DNA from: Ligilactobacillus ceti DSM 22408
Lineage (GTDB): Bacteria > Bacillota > Bacilli > Lactobacillales > Lactobacillaceae
Assembly: GCF_000423245.1 (NCBI RefSeq)
Contig: NZ_KE383993.1
Location: 702,159 to 766,158, forward strand
Length of the DNA stretch: 64,000 nucleotides
Direction of reading: 5' to 3'
Positions 8,082 through 17,244 of this stretch are shown here, piece by piece; the first letter of the stretch is position 1; every line of letters begins with the position of its first letter. The notes below the pieces were generated by a model that had not been told where the DNA came from, ran no database searches, and saw only the letters and a list, made by a program, of their open reading frames with translations. A program made the translations under genes and the position numbers.

Positions 8082-8393
8082 TTACATATATTTGCCTAAA
8101 ATAGCCATTAATTGTTCTTTTGGATGATATCCAACTAAAGTTTCTTTAATTTGACCATCTTTGATAACAAGCATTGTTGGAATACTCATAATGCCTAATT
8201 GAGCTGCAACGCCTTGATTTTCATCAACGTTCATTTTAGCTACTTTAACACTATCGCCAACTTCTGCGGCTACTTGTTCAATAACTGGACCTTGCATACG
8301 ACATGGACCACACCAAGGTGCCCAAAAATCAACTAATGATAATCCGTTTCCTGTTTCTGCTGTAAAAGTTGCATCATTTAATTCTTTAACCAT
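8082..8393 (-). CDS. trxA: Thioredoxin
   Basis: General cytosolic disulfide reductase. The 103-residue single thioredoxin fold has the WCGPC active site at residues 27-31, the conserved FWAPWCGPCRM segment and the cis-proline region SIPTMLV about residues 72-78. The start at 8391-8393 (MVKELNDATF) is set by AAGGTGG; a longer reading of 14 codons would run back into the promoter. It has its own promoter, separate from mutS2. Confidence 0.96.
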   Translation of the reverse strand: MVKELNDATFTAETGNGLSLVDFWAPWCGPCRMQGPVIEQVAAEVGDSVKVAKMNVDENQGVAAQLGIMSIPTMLVIKDGQIKETLVGYHPKEQLMAILGKYM

Positions 8394-8425
8394 AATATCC
8401 ACCTTCACTTTCTTTATGTAAGTAA

Positions 8426-8453
8426 ATTGTAGCATATTTTAAGATAATTGCAA
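8426..8453 (-). promoter_or_regulatory. trxA promoter
   Basis: TTGCAA (8448-8453), 16 bp, TACAAT (8426-8431) with TGC directly before it (extended -10), about 33 bases upstream of the trxA start. No known thiol-stress operator was recognised. Confidence 0.75.
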
Positions 8454-8489
8454 TACTTCTGCTCAAAAATACTTACTAAAAATAACTTG

Positions 8490-10850
8490 TTATTTAAAAT
8501 AAACAATCGTTGCACCATTTCCGCCAGCATTAGGTGGTGCATATTCAAATTTCTTCACAGCTCGATTATTCTTCAAATATTTAATAATCCCATTACGTAA
8601 AGCACCGGTTCCTTTACCATGAATCAATGTAATTTGACCATATCCTGCCAATAAAGCAGAATCAAAATAGCGATCGACATTTGTTAAAGCTTCTTCATAT
8701 CTTTGTCCACGTAAATCTAAGGTTGGTGAAACTTGTTTACTTTTTGTCTTATGAACAATTGTTTTTTGTGGTTGAGCTTCATTTTTAACATTAATCTTTT
8801 CTAAATCAGCTTCATTAATCTTCATTTTTAAAATGCCTAATTGAACTTCCCATTCATGTTCATTTAATTTTTTAATTAAGACACCTTGTTGCCCATATGA
8901 TTTGACTAAAACATCATCATTAGGTTGTAATGTTTGTTTTAACTTAGCTCGTTTTAAAACACGATTCTTTTGTAAATGTAAATCATGATGTAAATTATTC
9001 AATTCTGATTTAGCAGAAATCAACTGATCTTCTTTCACATTAGCATTAGCATTTAAACGTAAATTACGTAACTCAGTAATAATTTCTTGCGCTTGTTTTT
9101 CTGCTTTAGCAACGACTTCATTAGCTTCTTGTTTAGCTTTTTGCATTAATTGATCTTTTTGATTTAAATATTGATGATATTCTTTTTCTAATTCAGCATG
9201 CAAATGTTCAGCTTGTTTTAAATCACTTTGTAACGCAAGACTTTCTTCTTCAGCAATTTGTCTTTTTTGTACTAAATCAGCAATCATTTGATCTAATGTT
9301 TGACTATCTGTAGATGTAATTCCTTTAGCAGCTTGAACAATAATTGGATCTAAACCTAATCGTAAAGAAATATCTAAAGCGTTACTTCGACCTGGAATCC
9401 CCATTAACAAACGATATGTTGGCTGTAATGTATCAACATTAAATTCCATACTAGCATTGATGGTTGCCGGTCTTTCATATCCATAAGCTTTCAATTCTGG
9501 ATAGTGCGTTGTAGCTACTACATAAGACCCTTTGGTGCCAACCGCATCCAAAATTGCAATCGCTAAAGCAGCACCTTCTTGTGGATCTGTCCCAGCACCT
9601 AATTCATCAAATAACACTAAGGATTTTTCATCGATTTGTTCTAAAATACTAATAATATTAGTCATATGTGAAGAAAATGTACTTAAACTTTGTTCAATCG
9701 ATTGTTCATCACCAATATCTGCAAAAATTTCCGTAAAAATACCAATTCGACTACCTTCATAAGCTGGAATAAACAAACCAGATTGCCCCATTAATTGCAC
9801 CAATCCTAATGTTTTCAAAGTAATCGTCTTACCACCAGTATTCGGTCCCGTAATCACAATTGCTTGATAATCTTCACCAAGAGTAATTGTATTACGTACA
9901 GCTTGTTTCTCTGTTAATAATGGATGATAAACTTCCCTCAAATAAACATAATTTTCAGCTGATAATTTAGGTTCAGTCGCTTTTAATAATTTAGCATATT
10001 TAGCTTTGGCATTAGCATAATCCAGTTCACCAATAATTTGACTATTATTTGCTAATTCTTCAATATAAGGTGCTAATAAAGCTGATAATTCACGTAAAAT
10101 ACGTTGAATCTCTTCTTTTTCAGCCATTTTTTGTTGTTTCAAACGATTATTTAAATCAACAATAACTTTTGGCTCAATAAATAAAGTCTGTCCTGAAGAG
10201 CTTTGATCATGCACTACACCACCAAATTTACCACGATATTCAATCTTAACTGGTAAAACATAACGATCATTTCGAATAGTCACAACAGCATTGCTTAAAT
10301 ATTGTGCTGCCGATCCTTTGGTTAAATGACCCAATTTTTCTCTAATTTGACTTTCCGTCCCACTAATTTGCCGCCGAATACTACTTAATGTAGCTGATGC
10401 CCGATCAGTTACCATACCATCATCATCGATTGCTTTAAACAAACGACTATTCACATCATTCAATTCATCTAATTGCAAACTTTTAACATCCAATCGTTGC
10501 AATGTCAGTTCTTCTTCATCTAATAAATCGTTAAAAAAGTTTTTTAAAGTTTGACTGGTTCGTAAAAGTTTACTAATTTGAGCGAGTTCATTTCCATTTA
10601 AAACAGCACCTATCTTTAATCTTTTTAAATGAGCTGTAATATCAGTTAATTGACTTAATGGCATGCCACCTTTAACTCGTAAAATTTCAACCGCATCTTT
10701 AGTTTCTTGTAAATGCATTTCAATTGTTGCGAAATCTGTTTGTGGTTCCATTTTTTGAACTTGCACGCGACCCATTTCTGTAACGGTTTGTTCATTAACT
10801 TTTTGTTTAATTTTAGTATATTCTAATGTTTGTAAAATTTTTGAATTCAC
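8490..10850 (-). CDS. mutS2: Endonuclease MutS2 / ribosome-collision factor
   Basis: MutS2 ATPases in Firmicutes act on stalled, collided ribosomes, and in other bacteria limit recombination. The 786-residue protein lacks the mismatch-recognition domain of MutS. It has a MutS core and clamp, Walker A GPNTGGKTITLKT about residues 334-346, Walker B LVLFDELGAGTDP about 405-417, a long coiled coil (about 515-630) and a C-terminal Smr domain with LDLRG and IHGKGTGALR about 712-760. Start is GTG, 8 bases after AGGGG. Last gene of zapA-cvpA-mutS2. Confidence 0.95.
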   Translation of the reverse strand: MNSKILQTLEYTKIKQKVNEQTVTEMGRVQVQKMEPQTDFATIEMHLQETKDAVEILRVKGGMPLSQLTDITAHLKRLKIGAVLNGNELAQISKLLRTSQTLKNFFNDLLDEEELTLQRLDVKSLQLDELNDVNSRLFKAIDDDGMVTDRASATLSSIRRQISGTESQIREKLGHLTKGSAAQYLSNAVVTIRNDRYVLPVKIEYRGKFGGVVHDQSSSGQTLFIEPKVIVDLNNRLKQQKMAEKEEIQRILRELSALLAPYIEELANNSQIIGELDYANAKAKYAKLLKATEPKLSAENYVYLREVYHPLLTEKQAVRNTITLGEDYQAIVITGPNTGGKTITLKTLGLVQLMGQSGLFIPAYEGSRIGIFTEIFADIGDEQSIEQSLSTFSSHMTNIISILEQIDEKSLVLFDELGAGTDPQEGAALAIAILDAVGTKGSYVVATTHYPELKAYGYERPATINASMEFNVDTLQPTYRLLMGIPGRSNALDISLRLGLDPIIVQAAKGITSTDSQTLDQMIADLVQKRQIAEEESLALQSDLKQAEHLHAELEKEYHQYLNQKDQLMQKAKQEANEVVAKAEKQAQEIITELRNLRLNANANVKEDQLISAKSELNNLHHDLHLQKNRVLKRAKLKQTLQPNDDVLVKSYGQQGVLIKKLNEHEWEVQLGILKMKINEADLEKINVKNEAQPQKTIVHKTKSKQVSPTLDLRGQRYEEALTNVDRYFDSALLAGYGQITLIHGKGTGALRNGIIKYLKNNRAVKKFEYAPPNAGGNGATIVYFK

Positions 10851-10870
10851 ACGATCAACCCCTTCCCCTG

Positions 10871-11368
10871 CTATTTTGAATTAAGATACTTTTGCCACAA
10901 TTCCGATAAATAGGGAGTTTCTTTTAAGATTTTATTGGTAATTACTGTGTCTTGAACTTGTTTTTGTAAATGCAAAGTCGGTGAAATAGATATAATTGCT
11001 AAACTAGCAAAGATTAATAAATACATACCAACTACACCTAAAAGCCCGCCTAAAAGGGCATCTAATTGGGCAATCACTGGTAACTTGATAAAGAAGTTTA
11101 TTGTTTGTAAAAACATCCGAAAAACCAATCCACCAATTATTAACAACATCCAAAAAGCCACAAAACGCCAAAATGTAACATTCAGCCAACTATTATTATG
11201 ACTAAACCACGATAATAATAAATTACTAAATCTTTTAGCTAAAAAGAAGGCGGCCAAAACAACAATTCCATACCCAATAACATTAAATAAAGCGACTAAA
11301 AAACCTTTTTGATAACCTTTTTTAAAACCTAAAAATAATAACACCAAAACAATTATGGTAAAAATCAT
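10871..11368 (-). CDS. cvpA: CvpA family membrane protein
   Basis: CvpA-family integral membrane protein. The 165 residues contain four hydrophobic segments: about 1-22, 27-48, 64-88 and 103-127. The Gly/Lys-rich first loop GFKKGYQKGF is typical. The family is linked to colicin V production and purF regulation in enterobacteria, but the function here is unknown. The gene lies between zapA and mutS2 with gaps of 2 and 20 bases, the common Firmicute order. Confidence 0.85.
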   Translation of the reverse strand: MIFTIIVLVLLFLGFKKGYQKGFLVALFNVIGYGIVVLAAFFLAKRFSNLLLSWFSHNNSWLNVTFWRFVAFWMLLIIGGLVFRMFLQTINFFIKLPVIAQLDALLGGLLGVVGMYLLIFASLAIISISPTLHLQKQVQDTVITNKILKETPYLSELWQKYLNSK

Positions 11369-11370
11369 TT

Positions 11371-11649
11371 TTACGCTTCTTCCTTTGGATTTTCATCACA
11401 GGCACTAACTGCTAACTGTTTCGTTAATTCATCAATTTTTTCTTGCATTTTAAGTTGATCAGAAACAGCATTGACTGCAATTAACATTGCTGCACGTTCC
11501 TTAGAGATTGTTGCATCAATTTCTCGAACTTGTTTCAATTGATGTTCAATAATTTCAACAACAGCATCCATATGTGGTGGTGTACTTTTTCCAATAATAA
11601 TATATTCTAAACCATCAATTTTAACTTTAAAGCGTCGTTTATTATTCAT
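11371..11649 (-). CDS. zapA: Cell division protein ZapA
   Basis: Small FtsZ-associated protein that bundles Z-ring protofilaments. The 92 residues comprise an N-terminal beta region (RRFKVKIDGLEYIIIGKSTPPHMDAV) and a helical, coiled-coil C-terminus (RAAMLIAVNAVSDQLKMQEKIDELTKQL), which is the ZapA/YshA layout. First gene of the zapA-cvpA-mutS2 operon with its own promoter. The start ATG has GGAG 9 bases upstream and AGGAA immediately adjacent. Confidence 0.88.
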   Translation of the reverse strand: MNNKRRFKVKIDGLEYIIIGKSTPPHMDAVVEIIEHQLKQVREIDATISKERAAMLIAVNAVSDQLKMQEKIDELTKQLAVSACDENPKEEA

Positions 11650-11681
11650 TTCCTATCTCTCCTTATTTATTCACAAAAACA

Positions 11682-11710
11682 ATTTTAGCTTATTTTTACC
11701 AAGTTGTCTT
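11682..11710 (-). promoter_or_regulatory. zapA operon promoter
   Basis: AAGACA (11705-11710), 17 bp, TAAAAT (11682-11687), immediately after the terminator of the upstream DUF1292 gene. Confidence 0.5.
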
Positions 11711-11720
11711 GTTTAATTTA

Positions 11721-11761
11721 ACAAAAAAGAAGAGTTCTAACCAATAACGGTCGAACTCTTC
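11721..11761 (-). terminator. Terminator of ireB-ruvX-DUF1292
   Basis: GAAGAGTTC (11729-11737) pairs with GAACTCTTC (11753-11761). On the minus strand the hairpin is followed by T6, 24 bases past the DUF1292 stop. Confidence 0.85.
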
Positions 11762-11784
11762 CATTCATTTTTCGTTAAAAAATC

Positions 11785-12081
11785 TTATTGCATGTTAGGA
11801 TCGTTTAAGAATGTATCTAAAACATCTTCAACCATTGCCCATTCAGCTTCATCTTCGATTGGGTAAAGTGTTCCTTCACCTGTTTCTGATGATTCTGGAT
11901 CAAATGAGAATGCTTGAACATCAACTTGATCGCCAGCTTCTGCACCAGCATCAACTAATAAGATATAAGCTTTATCTGATTCATCTGGTTGGAATGTGAA
12001 TAAAACTTGATATAAAGTTTCTGTTCCGTTTTCGTCTGTTAAAGTAATTAAATCATTTTCATTTCTTTCGATATTTTCCAT
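11785..12081 (-). CDS. DUF1292 family protein (YrzB-like)
   Basis: Conserved, very acidic 98-residue protein of unknown function, with the DUF1292 pattern: ITLTDENGTETLYQVLFTF at the N-terminus, then YILLVDAGAEAGDQVDVQAFSF and a C-terminal ALTYPIED-like segment (TLYPIEDEAEWAMVEDVLDTFL). It is almost always the third gene after ireB and ruvX, as here (16 bases after ruvX). AGGAAA precedes the ATG. Ends at a clear terminator. Confidence 0.9.
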   Translation of the reverse strand: MENIERNENDLITLTDENGTETLYQVLFTFQPDESDKAYILLVDAGAEAGDQVDVQAFSFDPESSETGEGTLYPIEDEAEWAMVEDVLDTFLNDPNMQ

Positions 12082-12097
12082 TATTATTTCCTCATTT

Positions 12098-12538
12098 CTA
12101 AATTTGACTCATTAGCTTACCTTTACGGTCTAAATAATTTTGTAAAATTAAACCAGCAGCTAATTTGTCGATAACTTTTTTACGTTTTTTACGTGATGTA
12201 TCAGCTTGTTCAACCAACATTCTTTCAGCTTCCACTGTTGTTAGTCGTTCATCTTGATAATCAACTGGTAAATTAAATTCTTCTGAAATTAGTTTACCAT
12301 ATGCCTGGGAGGCTTCGACCCGAGGACCTAAGGTATTATTCATATTCTTAGGTAATCCAACAACAAAACCTGCGACATCATATTCTTTGACTAATTCACG
12401 CAAGCGTTCAATGCCAAATTCAGCCTCTTCTTCATTAATCGGGATAATTTCTACCCCTTGAGCTGTCCAGCCTAATAAATCACTCACAGCTATTCCGACT
12501 GTCTTAGAACCAACGTCTAAGCCCATTAATCTTGACAC
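12098..12538 (-). CDS. ruvX: Holliday junction resolvase-like RNase H fold protein RuvX/YqgF
   Basis: RNase H-like nuclease, implicated in Holliday junction resolution and, in enterobacteria, pre-16S rRNA 5' processing. The 146 residues include the first catalytic Asp in [31 protein letters not shown] about residues 59-73, the Glu of [15 protein letters not shown] about 95-109, and the late Asp in [16 protein letters not shown]. Start is GTG, 7 bases after AAGGAGG, that site lying in the last codons of ireB with a 2-base gap. Confidence 0.93.
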   Translation of the reverse strand: MSRLMGLDVGSKTVGIAVSDLLGWTAQGVEIIPINEEEAEFGIERLRELVKEYDVAGFVVGLPKNMNNTLGPRVEASQAYGKLISEEFNLPVDYQDERLTTVEAERMLVEQADTSRKKRKKVIDKLAAGLILQNYLDRKGKLMSQI

Positions 12539-12540
12539 AC

Positions 12541-12798
12541 TTAGTCCTCCTTATTCAAGTACGAACGAACGAGTTCTTCAATAATTTCATCTCGTTCATG
12601 CTTTCTAATTAGATTACGTGCATCATTAAGTCTTGGAATATAAGCTGGATCTCCCGATAATAAATAACCAACAATTTGATTAATCGGGTTATAGCCTTTT
12701 TCTTCCAAAGCGGCATACACTGTTTCTAAAGTATCATGTACATCTTTTCTTTGATTCTCACCAAAATCAAAGTACATGGTCTTATCTAATGAACTCAT
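12541..12798 (-). CDS. ireB: IreB family regulatory phosphoprotein (DUF965)
   Basis: In Enterococcus IreB is a substrate of the PASTA kinase IreK and a negative regulator of cephalosporin resistance; it links wall stress to cell-wall homeostasis. The 85-residue protein has the near-invariant [32 protein letters not shown] core and [13 protein letters not shown] set the start at 12796-12798 ([13 protein letters not shown]) because GGAGG is 8 bases upstream; a 19-codon extension has no ribosome binding site. First gene of ireB-ruvX-DUF1292. Confidence 0.94.
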   Translation of the reverse strand: MSSLDKTMYFDFGENQRKDVHDTLETVYAALEEKGYNPINQIVGYLLSGDPAYIPRLNDARNLIRKHERDEIIEELVRSYLNKED

Positions 12799-12835
12799 AC
12801 TTAGCACCTCCACTAAATTATTTAGCTTAATCTTC

Positions 12836-12864
12836 ATTTTACTAGAAGTTATCACTTATCACAA
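12836..12864 (-). promoter_or_regulatory. ireB operon promoter
   Basis: TTGTGA (12859-12864), 17 bp, TAAAAT (12836-12841), downstream of the alaS terminator. A short AAGT-GATA-ACTT dyad lies in the spacer. Confidence 0.55.
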
Positions 12865-12895
12865 TGAAAATCGTCTATTTTAATCTATACATAAT

Positions 12896-12947
12896 AGAAA
12901 AAACAAGATAAACCGCTTATAAATCCACTTTAAACGGTTTATCTTGT
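12896..12947 (-). terminator. alaS terminator
   Basis: A 13-bp stem ACAAGATAAACCG (12903-12915) pairs with 12935-12947; on the minus strand it continues into T6, 16 bases past the alaS stop. Confidence 0.88.
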
Positions 12948-12962
12948 CATTATTACATCATA

Positions 12963-15599
12963 TTATTTTTCCATCCAAGTTGCAGCAGCTTGTAATGCTT
13001 CTTGAATTCCGGCTGGGTTCTTACCACCAGCTTGGGCTAAGTCTGGACGACCGCCACCGCCACCGCCAACATGCGGAGCAATTGCTTTAATTAAATCGCC
13101 TGCTTTCAAACCAGCTTTAATTCCAGCTGGACTCACAGCTGTAATCAAATTAACTTTATCATCATCTGTAACAGTTGCTAAAACTAAAACATCTGATAAT
13201 TCTTTTGTCTTCCATTGATCAGCTAATTGACGTAATTGACTCATACCAGAAACTTTCACTTGTGCAGCAATTAATGTCATCCCTGCAATCTCTTGAACGT
13301 TTTTAAAGACATCATTAGCTTGTTGACTAGCAAATTTATCTTCTAAAGCTTGTTTTTGTTGTTCTAATTCTTTAATTTGAGCTTGTAATTGTTCAACTTT
13401 ACGTGGAACTTCTTTAATTTGAACAACTTTTAATTCACTTGCTGTATCTTTTAATAATTGGTTACGTTCTTCTAAGAAATTATATGCTTCTTGTGAAGTT
13501 ACAGCTTCAATCCGACGCACACCTGCACCGACACCTGATTCAGATACAATCTTGAATAAACCAATTTCGTTTGTATTATCAACATGATTACCACCACAAA
13601 ATTCCATGGAGTAATCACCAGCTTTAACAACACGTACTGTATCACCATATTTATCCGCAAATAAAGCAATCGCACCCATTTCTTTAGCTGTTTCTAAATC
13701 AGTTACAATTGTTTCAACTGGCATATTAGCCCAAATTTTTTCATTAACAATTCGTTCAATTTCAGCTAATTGTTCTTTAGTTACTGAACCTAAATTAGTA
13801 AAGTCAAAACGAAGATATGTTGGTTCAACTAAAGAACCTGCTTGATGTGAATGTTCACCTAAAACATCATGTAAAGCTTGGTCTAATAAGTGAGTTGCTG
13901 TATGATTTTTCCGAACTTTATCATGGAATTTTTGATCAACAACCAAATGATATGTTTGACCTTGAGTCATTGGTTTTAAAACTTTAATTGTATGCATATT
14001 TTGACCATTTGGTGCATGTTGGACATCTTCAACAGCTGCCACGACATCACCATCTTGATCTTTAATTAAACCTTTATCAGCAACTTGACCACCCATTTCA
14101 GCGTAGAACGGTGTTTTATCAAAGATAACTTGTGCCATTCCAGTCGCTACATGATCTACTAATTCATTATCAACAATAATATCTTTTAAGATTCCATCAC
14201 AAGTTAATTCAGCATATCCAACATATTCACTTTCAGTTGTAATATCTGTTAATAAACCATTTTGAACGCCCATTGATTTAGCATCAGAACGAGCTGCACG
14301 TGCTCGATCTTTTTGTTTTTGCATTTCCATATCAAAACCAGCTTTATCAACAGTCATCCCTTCATCTTCTGCATATTCTTCAGTTAATTCAAACGGGAAG
14401 CCATATGTGTCATATAATTTAAATGCTGGTTTACCTGGTAATTCTGTTAAGCCAGCTTCTTTTGTTTCAGCAATTAAATTATTCAATAATTCAAGACCAT
14501 CTTTCAATGTATCATTAAAACGATCTTCTTCCATGTGGATAACTTTTTCAATATATTCCGCATTTTCCATAACTTCTGGATAAGCTGATTGCATTACTTT
14601 TCCGACAACTGGCACTAATTTATATAAGAAAGCTTGATCAATACCAAGTTTTTGGCCATGCATAACAGCACGACGAATCAAACGACGAATAACATAGCCG
14701 CGTCCTTCATTAGATGGAATCGCACCATCACCAATTGCAAAAGTAACAGCACGTGCATGATCAGCAATAACTTTAAAGGAAATATCTAATTCTGGTTTTT
14801 CACCATATTTTTGACCACTTAATTCTTCTGTGGCTTGAATCATTGGCATAAATAAATCTGTTTCAAAGTTAGTTGGTGCATTTTGGAATAATGATACAAC
14901 ACGTTCTAATCCCATACCTGTATCAATATTTTTATGTGGTAATGGTTCATATGTGCCATCTGGTTTATGATTAAATTCAGAAAAGACAATATTCCAAATT
15001 TCTAAATAACGTTCATTTTCGCCACCTGGGAAGTTTTCGGGATCATCTTCTGCCACGTCGTTCATTGCTTGTCCACGATCATAGAAAATTTCTGAATCAG
15101 GACCAGATGGACCTTCACCAATATCCCAGAAATTATCTTCTAATTCATAAATATGATCTTCTTTAACACCGACTTCTAACCAATATTTTTTAGCATCTGG
15201 ATCTTTAGGATAAACTGTCATATAAAGTTTTTCTGGATCTAATGCATACCATTTTGGACTTGTTAATAATTCCCATGCCCAAGCAATTGCTTCTTTTTTG
15301 AAATAATCACCTACAGAGAAGTTACCCAACATTTCAAATAATGTATGATGACGAGCTGTCCGTCCTACATTTTCAATATCATTTGTACGGATTGATTTTT
15401 GAGAACTTGTAATTCGGCGATTCTTTGGTACAACACTTCCATCGAAATATTGTTTCATTGTTGCAACACCTGAGTTAATCCATAATAATGTTGGATCATC
15501 TTGCGGAATAAGTGGTGCACTTTCTAAAATATCGTGTTCTTTTTCTTTAAAGAAATCAAGATACATTTGACGTACTTGAGCACTTGTTAATTGCTTCAT
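12963..15599 (-). CDS. alaS: Alanyl-tRNA synthetase
   Basis: Charges tRNA-Ala. The 878-residue protein has the class II catalytic core (RQMYLDFFKEKEHDILESAPLIPQDDPTLLWINSG at the N-terminus, FEMLGNFSVGDYFK about residue 90), the editing domain with HTATHLLD about 560 and its partner FCGGNHVDNT about 660, and a C-terminal C-Ala/DHHA1 domain ending GGGGGGRPDLAQAGG. Start ATG at 15597-15599 follows AAAGGA at a rather long 12-base spacing; an ATG seven codons earlier has no ribosome binding site. Expression is controlled by an alanine T-box leader. Confidence 0.97.
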   Translation of the reverse strand: MKQLTSAQVRQMYLDFFKEKEHDILESAPLIPQDDPTLLWINSGVATMKQYFDGSVVPKNRRITSSQKSIRTNDIENVGRTARHHTLFEMLGNFSVGDYFKKEAIAWAWELLTSPKWYALDPEKLYMTVYPKDPDAKKYWLEVGVKEDHIYELEDNFWDIGEGPSGPDSEIFYDRGQAMNDVAEDDPENFPGGENERYLEIWNIVFSEFNHKPDGTYEPLPHKNIDTGMGLERVVSLFQNAPTNFETDLFMPMIQATEELSGQKYGEKPELDISFKVIADHARAVTFAIGDGAIPSNEGRGYVIRRLIRRAVMHGQKLGIDQAFLYKLVPVVGKVMQSAYPEVMENAEYIEKVIHMEEDRFNDTLKDGLELLNNLIAETKEAGLTELPGKPAFKLYDTYGFPFELTEEYAEDEGMTVDKAGFDMEMQKQKDRARAARSDAKSMGVQNGLLTDITTESEYVGYAELTCDGILKDIIVDNELVDHVATGMAQVIFDKTPFYAEMGGQVADKGLIKDQDGDVVAAVEDVQHAPNGQNMHTIKVLKPMTQGQTYHLVVDQKFHDKVRKNHTATHLLDQALHDVLGEHSHQAGSLVEPTYLRFDFTNLGSVTKEQLAEIERIVNEKIWANMPVETIVTDLETAKEMGAIALFADKYGDTVRVVKAGDYSMEFCGGNHVDNTNEIGLFKIVSESGVGAGVRRIEAVTSQEAYNFLEERNQLLKDTASELKVVQIKEVPRKVEQLQAQIKELEQQKQALEDKFASQQANDVFKNVQEIAGMTLIAAQVKVSGMSQLRQLADQWKTKELSDVLVLATVTDDDKVNLITAVSPAGIKAGLKAGDLIKAIAPHVGGGGGGRPDLAQAGGKNPAGIQEALQAAATWMEK

Positions 15600-15625
15600 T
15601 ATAAATATAATTCCTTTCATATGGC

Positions 15626-15825
15626 AAAAAAATATCGTTGCAAAATAAGGGATAAGGACGCTTAACTGCGCGGTACCACCTTACTTGCAACGATTCTTCG
15701 TTAGCCTCTTAATTAATATTTTACTTTTATCATTCAGGTAGCATCTTTAAACCGCTATTAACACTTTCACCAACCGTGTTTTCTCTAAAAATAGTCAAAC
15801 TTAAAAATATATCCTGTTTCTTCAC
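15626..15825 (-). promoter_or_regulatory. T-box leader (alanine) controlling alaS
   Basis: The ~200-nt leader has all T-box parts on the minus strand. The specifier codon GCT (Ala) is at 15740-15742 in an AGAT-GCT-ACC context within Stem I. The conserved T-box AAGGTGGTACCGCG lies at 15669-15682, where uncharged tRNA-Ala CCA pairs. A competing terminator hairpin pairs ATCGTTGCAA (15685-15694) with TTGCAACGAT and ends in T7 (15626-15632). Uncharged tRNA-Ala should stabilise the antiterminator and allow alaS transcription. This also accounts for the long gene-free stretch 15600-15920. Confidence 0.93.
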
Positions 15826-15826
15826 A

Positions 15827-15855
15827 AGTATATGAAAAAAGCCCTTTTTTGTCAA
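15827..15855 (-). promoter_or_regulatory. alaS promoter
   Basis: Consensus TTGACA (15850-15855), 17 bp, TATACT (15827-15832) directly upstream of the T-box leader. Confidence 0.85.
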
Positions 15856-15867
15856 TTAAATTCCTAA

Positions 15868-15913
15868 GCTAAAACAAAACAACGTAAGCTTCTCATAAAA
15901 CTTACGTTGTTTT
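15868..15913 (-). terminator. Terminator after the DEAD-box helicase gene
   Basis: A perfect 13-bp stem AAAACAACGTAAG (15876-15888) with complement 15901-15913 and a 12-base loop, followed by a T-rich tract on the minus strand. Confidence 0.85.
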
Positions 15914-15920
15914 AAAATGA

Positions 15921-17243
15921 CTATTTTTTACGCGCAGTTCTTTGAGAAATACGACGTTTCATTTGTTCATCTTTTTTAATTGCTTGTTTAATTTTTTTCT
16001 TATAACCTGGTTTACGTTTCTTCTTAGCTTTACGAACTAAACCAGACACACGTGGGTCTAGAGCTTCTTTACGAACACGGCGTTTTTCACGACGATTACG
16101 ATCATAAGTATCAACTAATTCCCCATTTTTCAAAGCTTTTGGTTCAAATTTAACACCAATTGCTTCTAATTCAGCAATACTTTGATCATCATTAGGACTA
16201 TATAAAGTAATCGCTGTTCCTGACATACCTTGTCGTCCTGTTCGGCCAACTCGGTGTACGAAAAATTCTAAATCAGTTGGTAATTCATCATTTAATACTA
16301 ATGACACACCTTCAATATCAATCCCACGAGCAGCTAAATCAGTTGCTACTACATATTGATATTCTAAGTTTTGAATTTCACGCATTAAACGTTTTCTTTG
16401 ACGCGGTTGGATATCACCATGAATTTTCGCTACACGTAATCCTTGTGCACGTAAATAATCAGTTAATTTATCAGCGCGTTCTTTAGTATTAGTAAAAATT
16501 AAAGCCAAATATGGATTTCCCATTGTCAATAACTTATAAACTAAACGATTCCGATCTTGTCCTTTAGTAGACACTAAGACATTTTCAATCGTAGGACTGA
16601 TGACTGTTTTATTTTCAATAACTTCAATCACTGGATTACTCATGTATTTTTTCAAGAATGGTTTTAATTTCACTGGAATTGTTGCAGAGAAAACTAACAT
16701 TTGTAAATCTTTTGGCATCGCAGAAGCAATCGCATCTGTTTCGCGTAAGAAACCTAAATCTAAAGTCATATCAGCTTCATCCACAACTAAATAATGAGCA
16801 TTGTGAATATCTAAAGCATTTGATTGCATCAAATCTAAAATACGTCCTGGTGTTCCAATCACAATTTGTGGTTGGGATTTCTTTAATTTTTCAACTTGAC
16901 GTTGTTTATCTGTCCCACCAACATAATTTGCAACAGCAATTTCACCATCTGTAAATTTAGCCAATTGTTTCGCTGCTTCATAAATTTGATAAGCTAATTC
17001 TCGACTTGGTGTTGTAATAACAGCTTGAACACCTTTCACAGTTGGATCAATTTTTTCAAAAATCGGTAATAAGAAAGTATGTGTCTTACCACTACCTGTT
17101 TGTGATTGACCAACTACGCTCATTCCTTTTAAAATCTTAGGAATTAAACTTGATTGAACTTCAGTTGGTTGCTTAAAGTTCAACTCTGCTAAAGCTTCCG
17201 TAATAAACGGTTTAAAATTAAAATCTGTAAATTGTTTGTTCAT
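15921..17243 (-). CDS. cshB: DEAD-box RNA helicase (CshB-like)
   Basis: ATP-dependent RNA helicase. The 440-residue protein has the Q motif (FNFKPFITEALAELNFKQPTEVQ), motif I SQTGSGKT about residues 43-50, Ia TPSREL, II VDEADMTLDLGF about 150-161, III SAT, V TDLAARGID and VI HRVGRTGRQG about 335-344, then a Lys/Arg-rich tail (KKAKKKRKPGYKKKIKQAIKK) probably for RNA or ribosome contact. The short basic tail and its position beside nrnA and alaS suggest CshB rather than CshA. The ATG at 17241-17243 lies 1 base past the nrnA stop with AGGAG inside nrnA; the genes are co-transcribed. Confidence 0.9.
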   Translation of the reverse strand: MNKQFTDFNFKPFITEALAELNFKQPTEVQSSLIPKILKGMSVVGQSQTGSGKTHTFLLPIFEKIDPTVKGVQAVITTPSRELAYQIYEAAKQLAKFTDGEIAVANYVGGTDKQRQVEKLKKSQPQIVIGTPGRILDLMQSNALDIHNAHYLVVDEADMTLDLGFLRETDAIASAMPKDLQMLVFSATIPVKLKPFLKKYMSNPVIEVIENKTVISPTIENVLVSTKGQDRNRLVYKLLTMGNPYLALIFTNTKERADKLTDYLRAQGLRVAKIHGDIQPRQRKRLMREIQNLEYQYVVATDLAARGIDIEGVSLVLNDELPTDLEFFVHRVGRTGRQGMSGTAITLYSPNDDQSIAELEAIGVKFEPKALKNGELVDTYDRNRREKRRVRKEALDPRVSGLVRKAKKKRKPGYKKKIKQAIKKDEQMKRRISQRTARKK

Positions 17244-17244
17244 A

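Noticed and set aside
12541-12855. 104-residue reading of ireB
   Set aside because: The extra 19 residues have no ribosome binding site and would cover the promoter region; the GGAGG-preceded ATG gives the family N-terminus.
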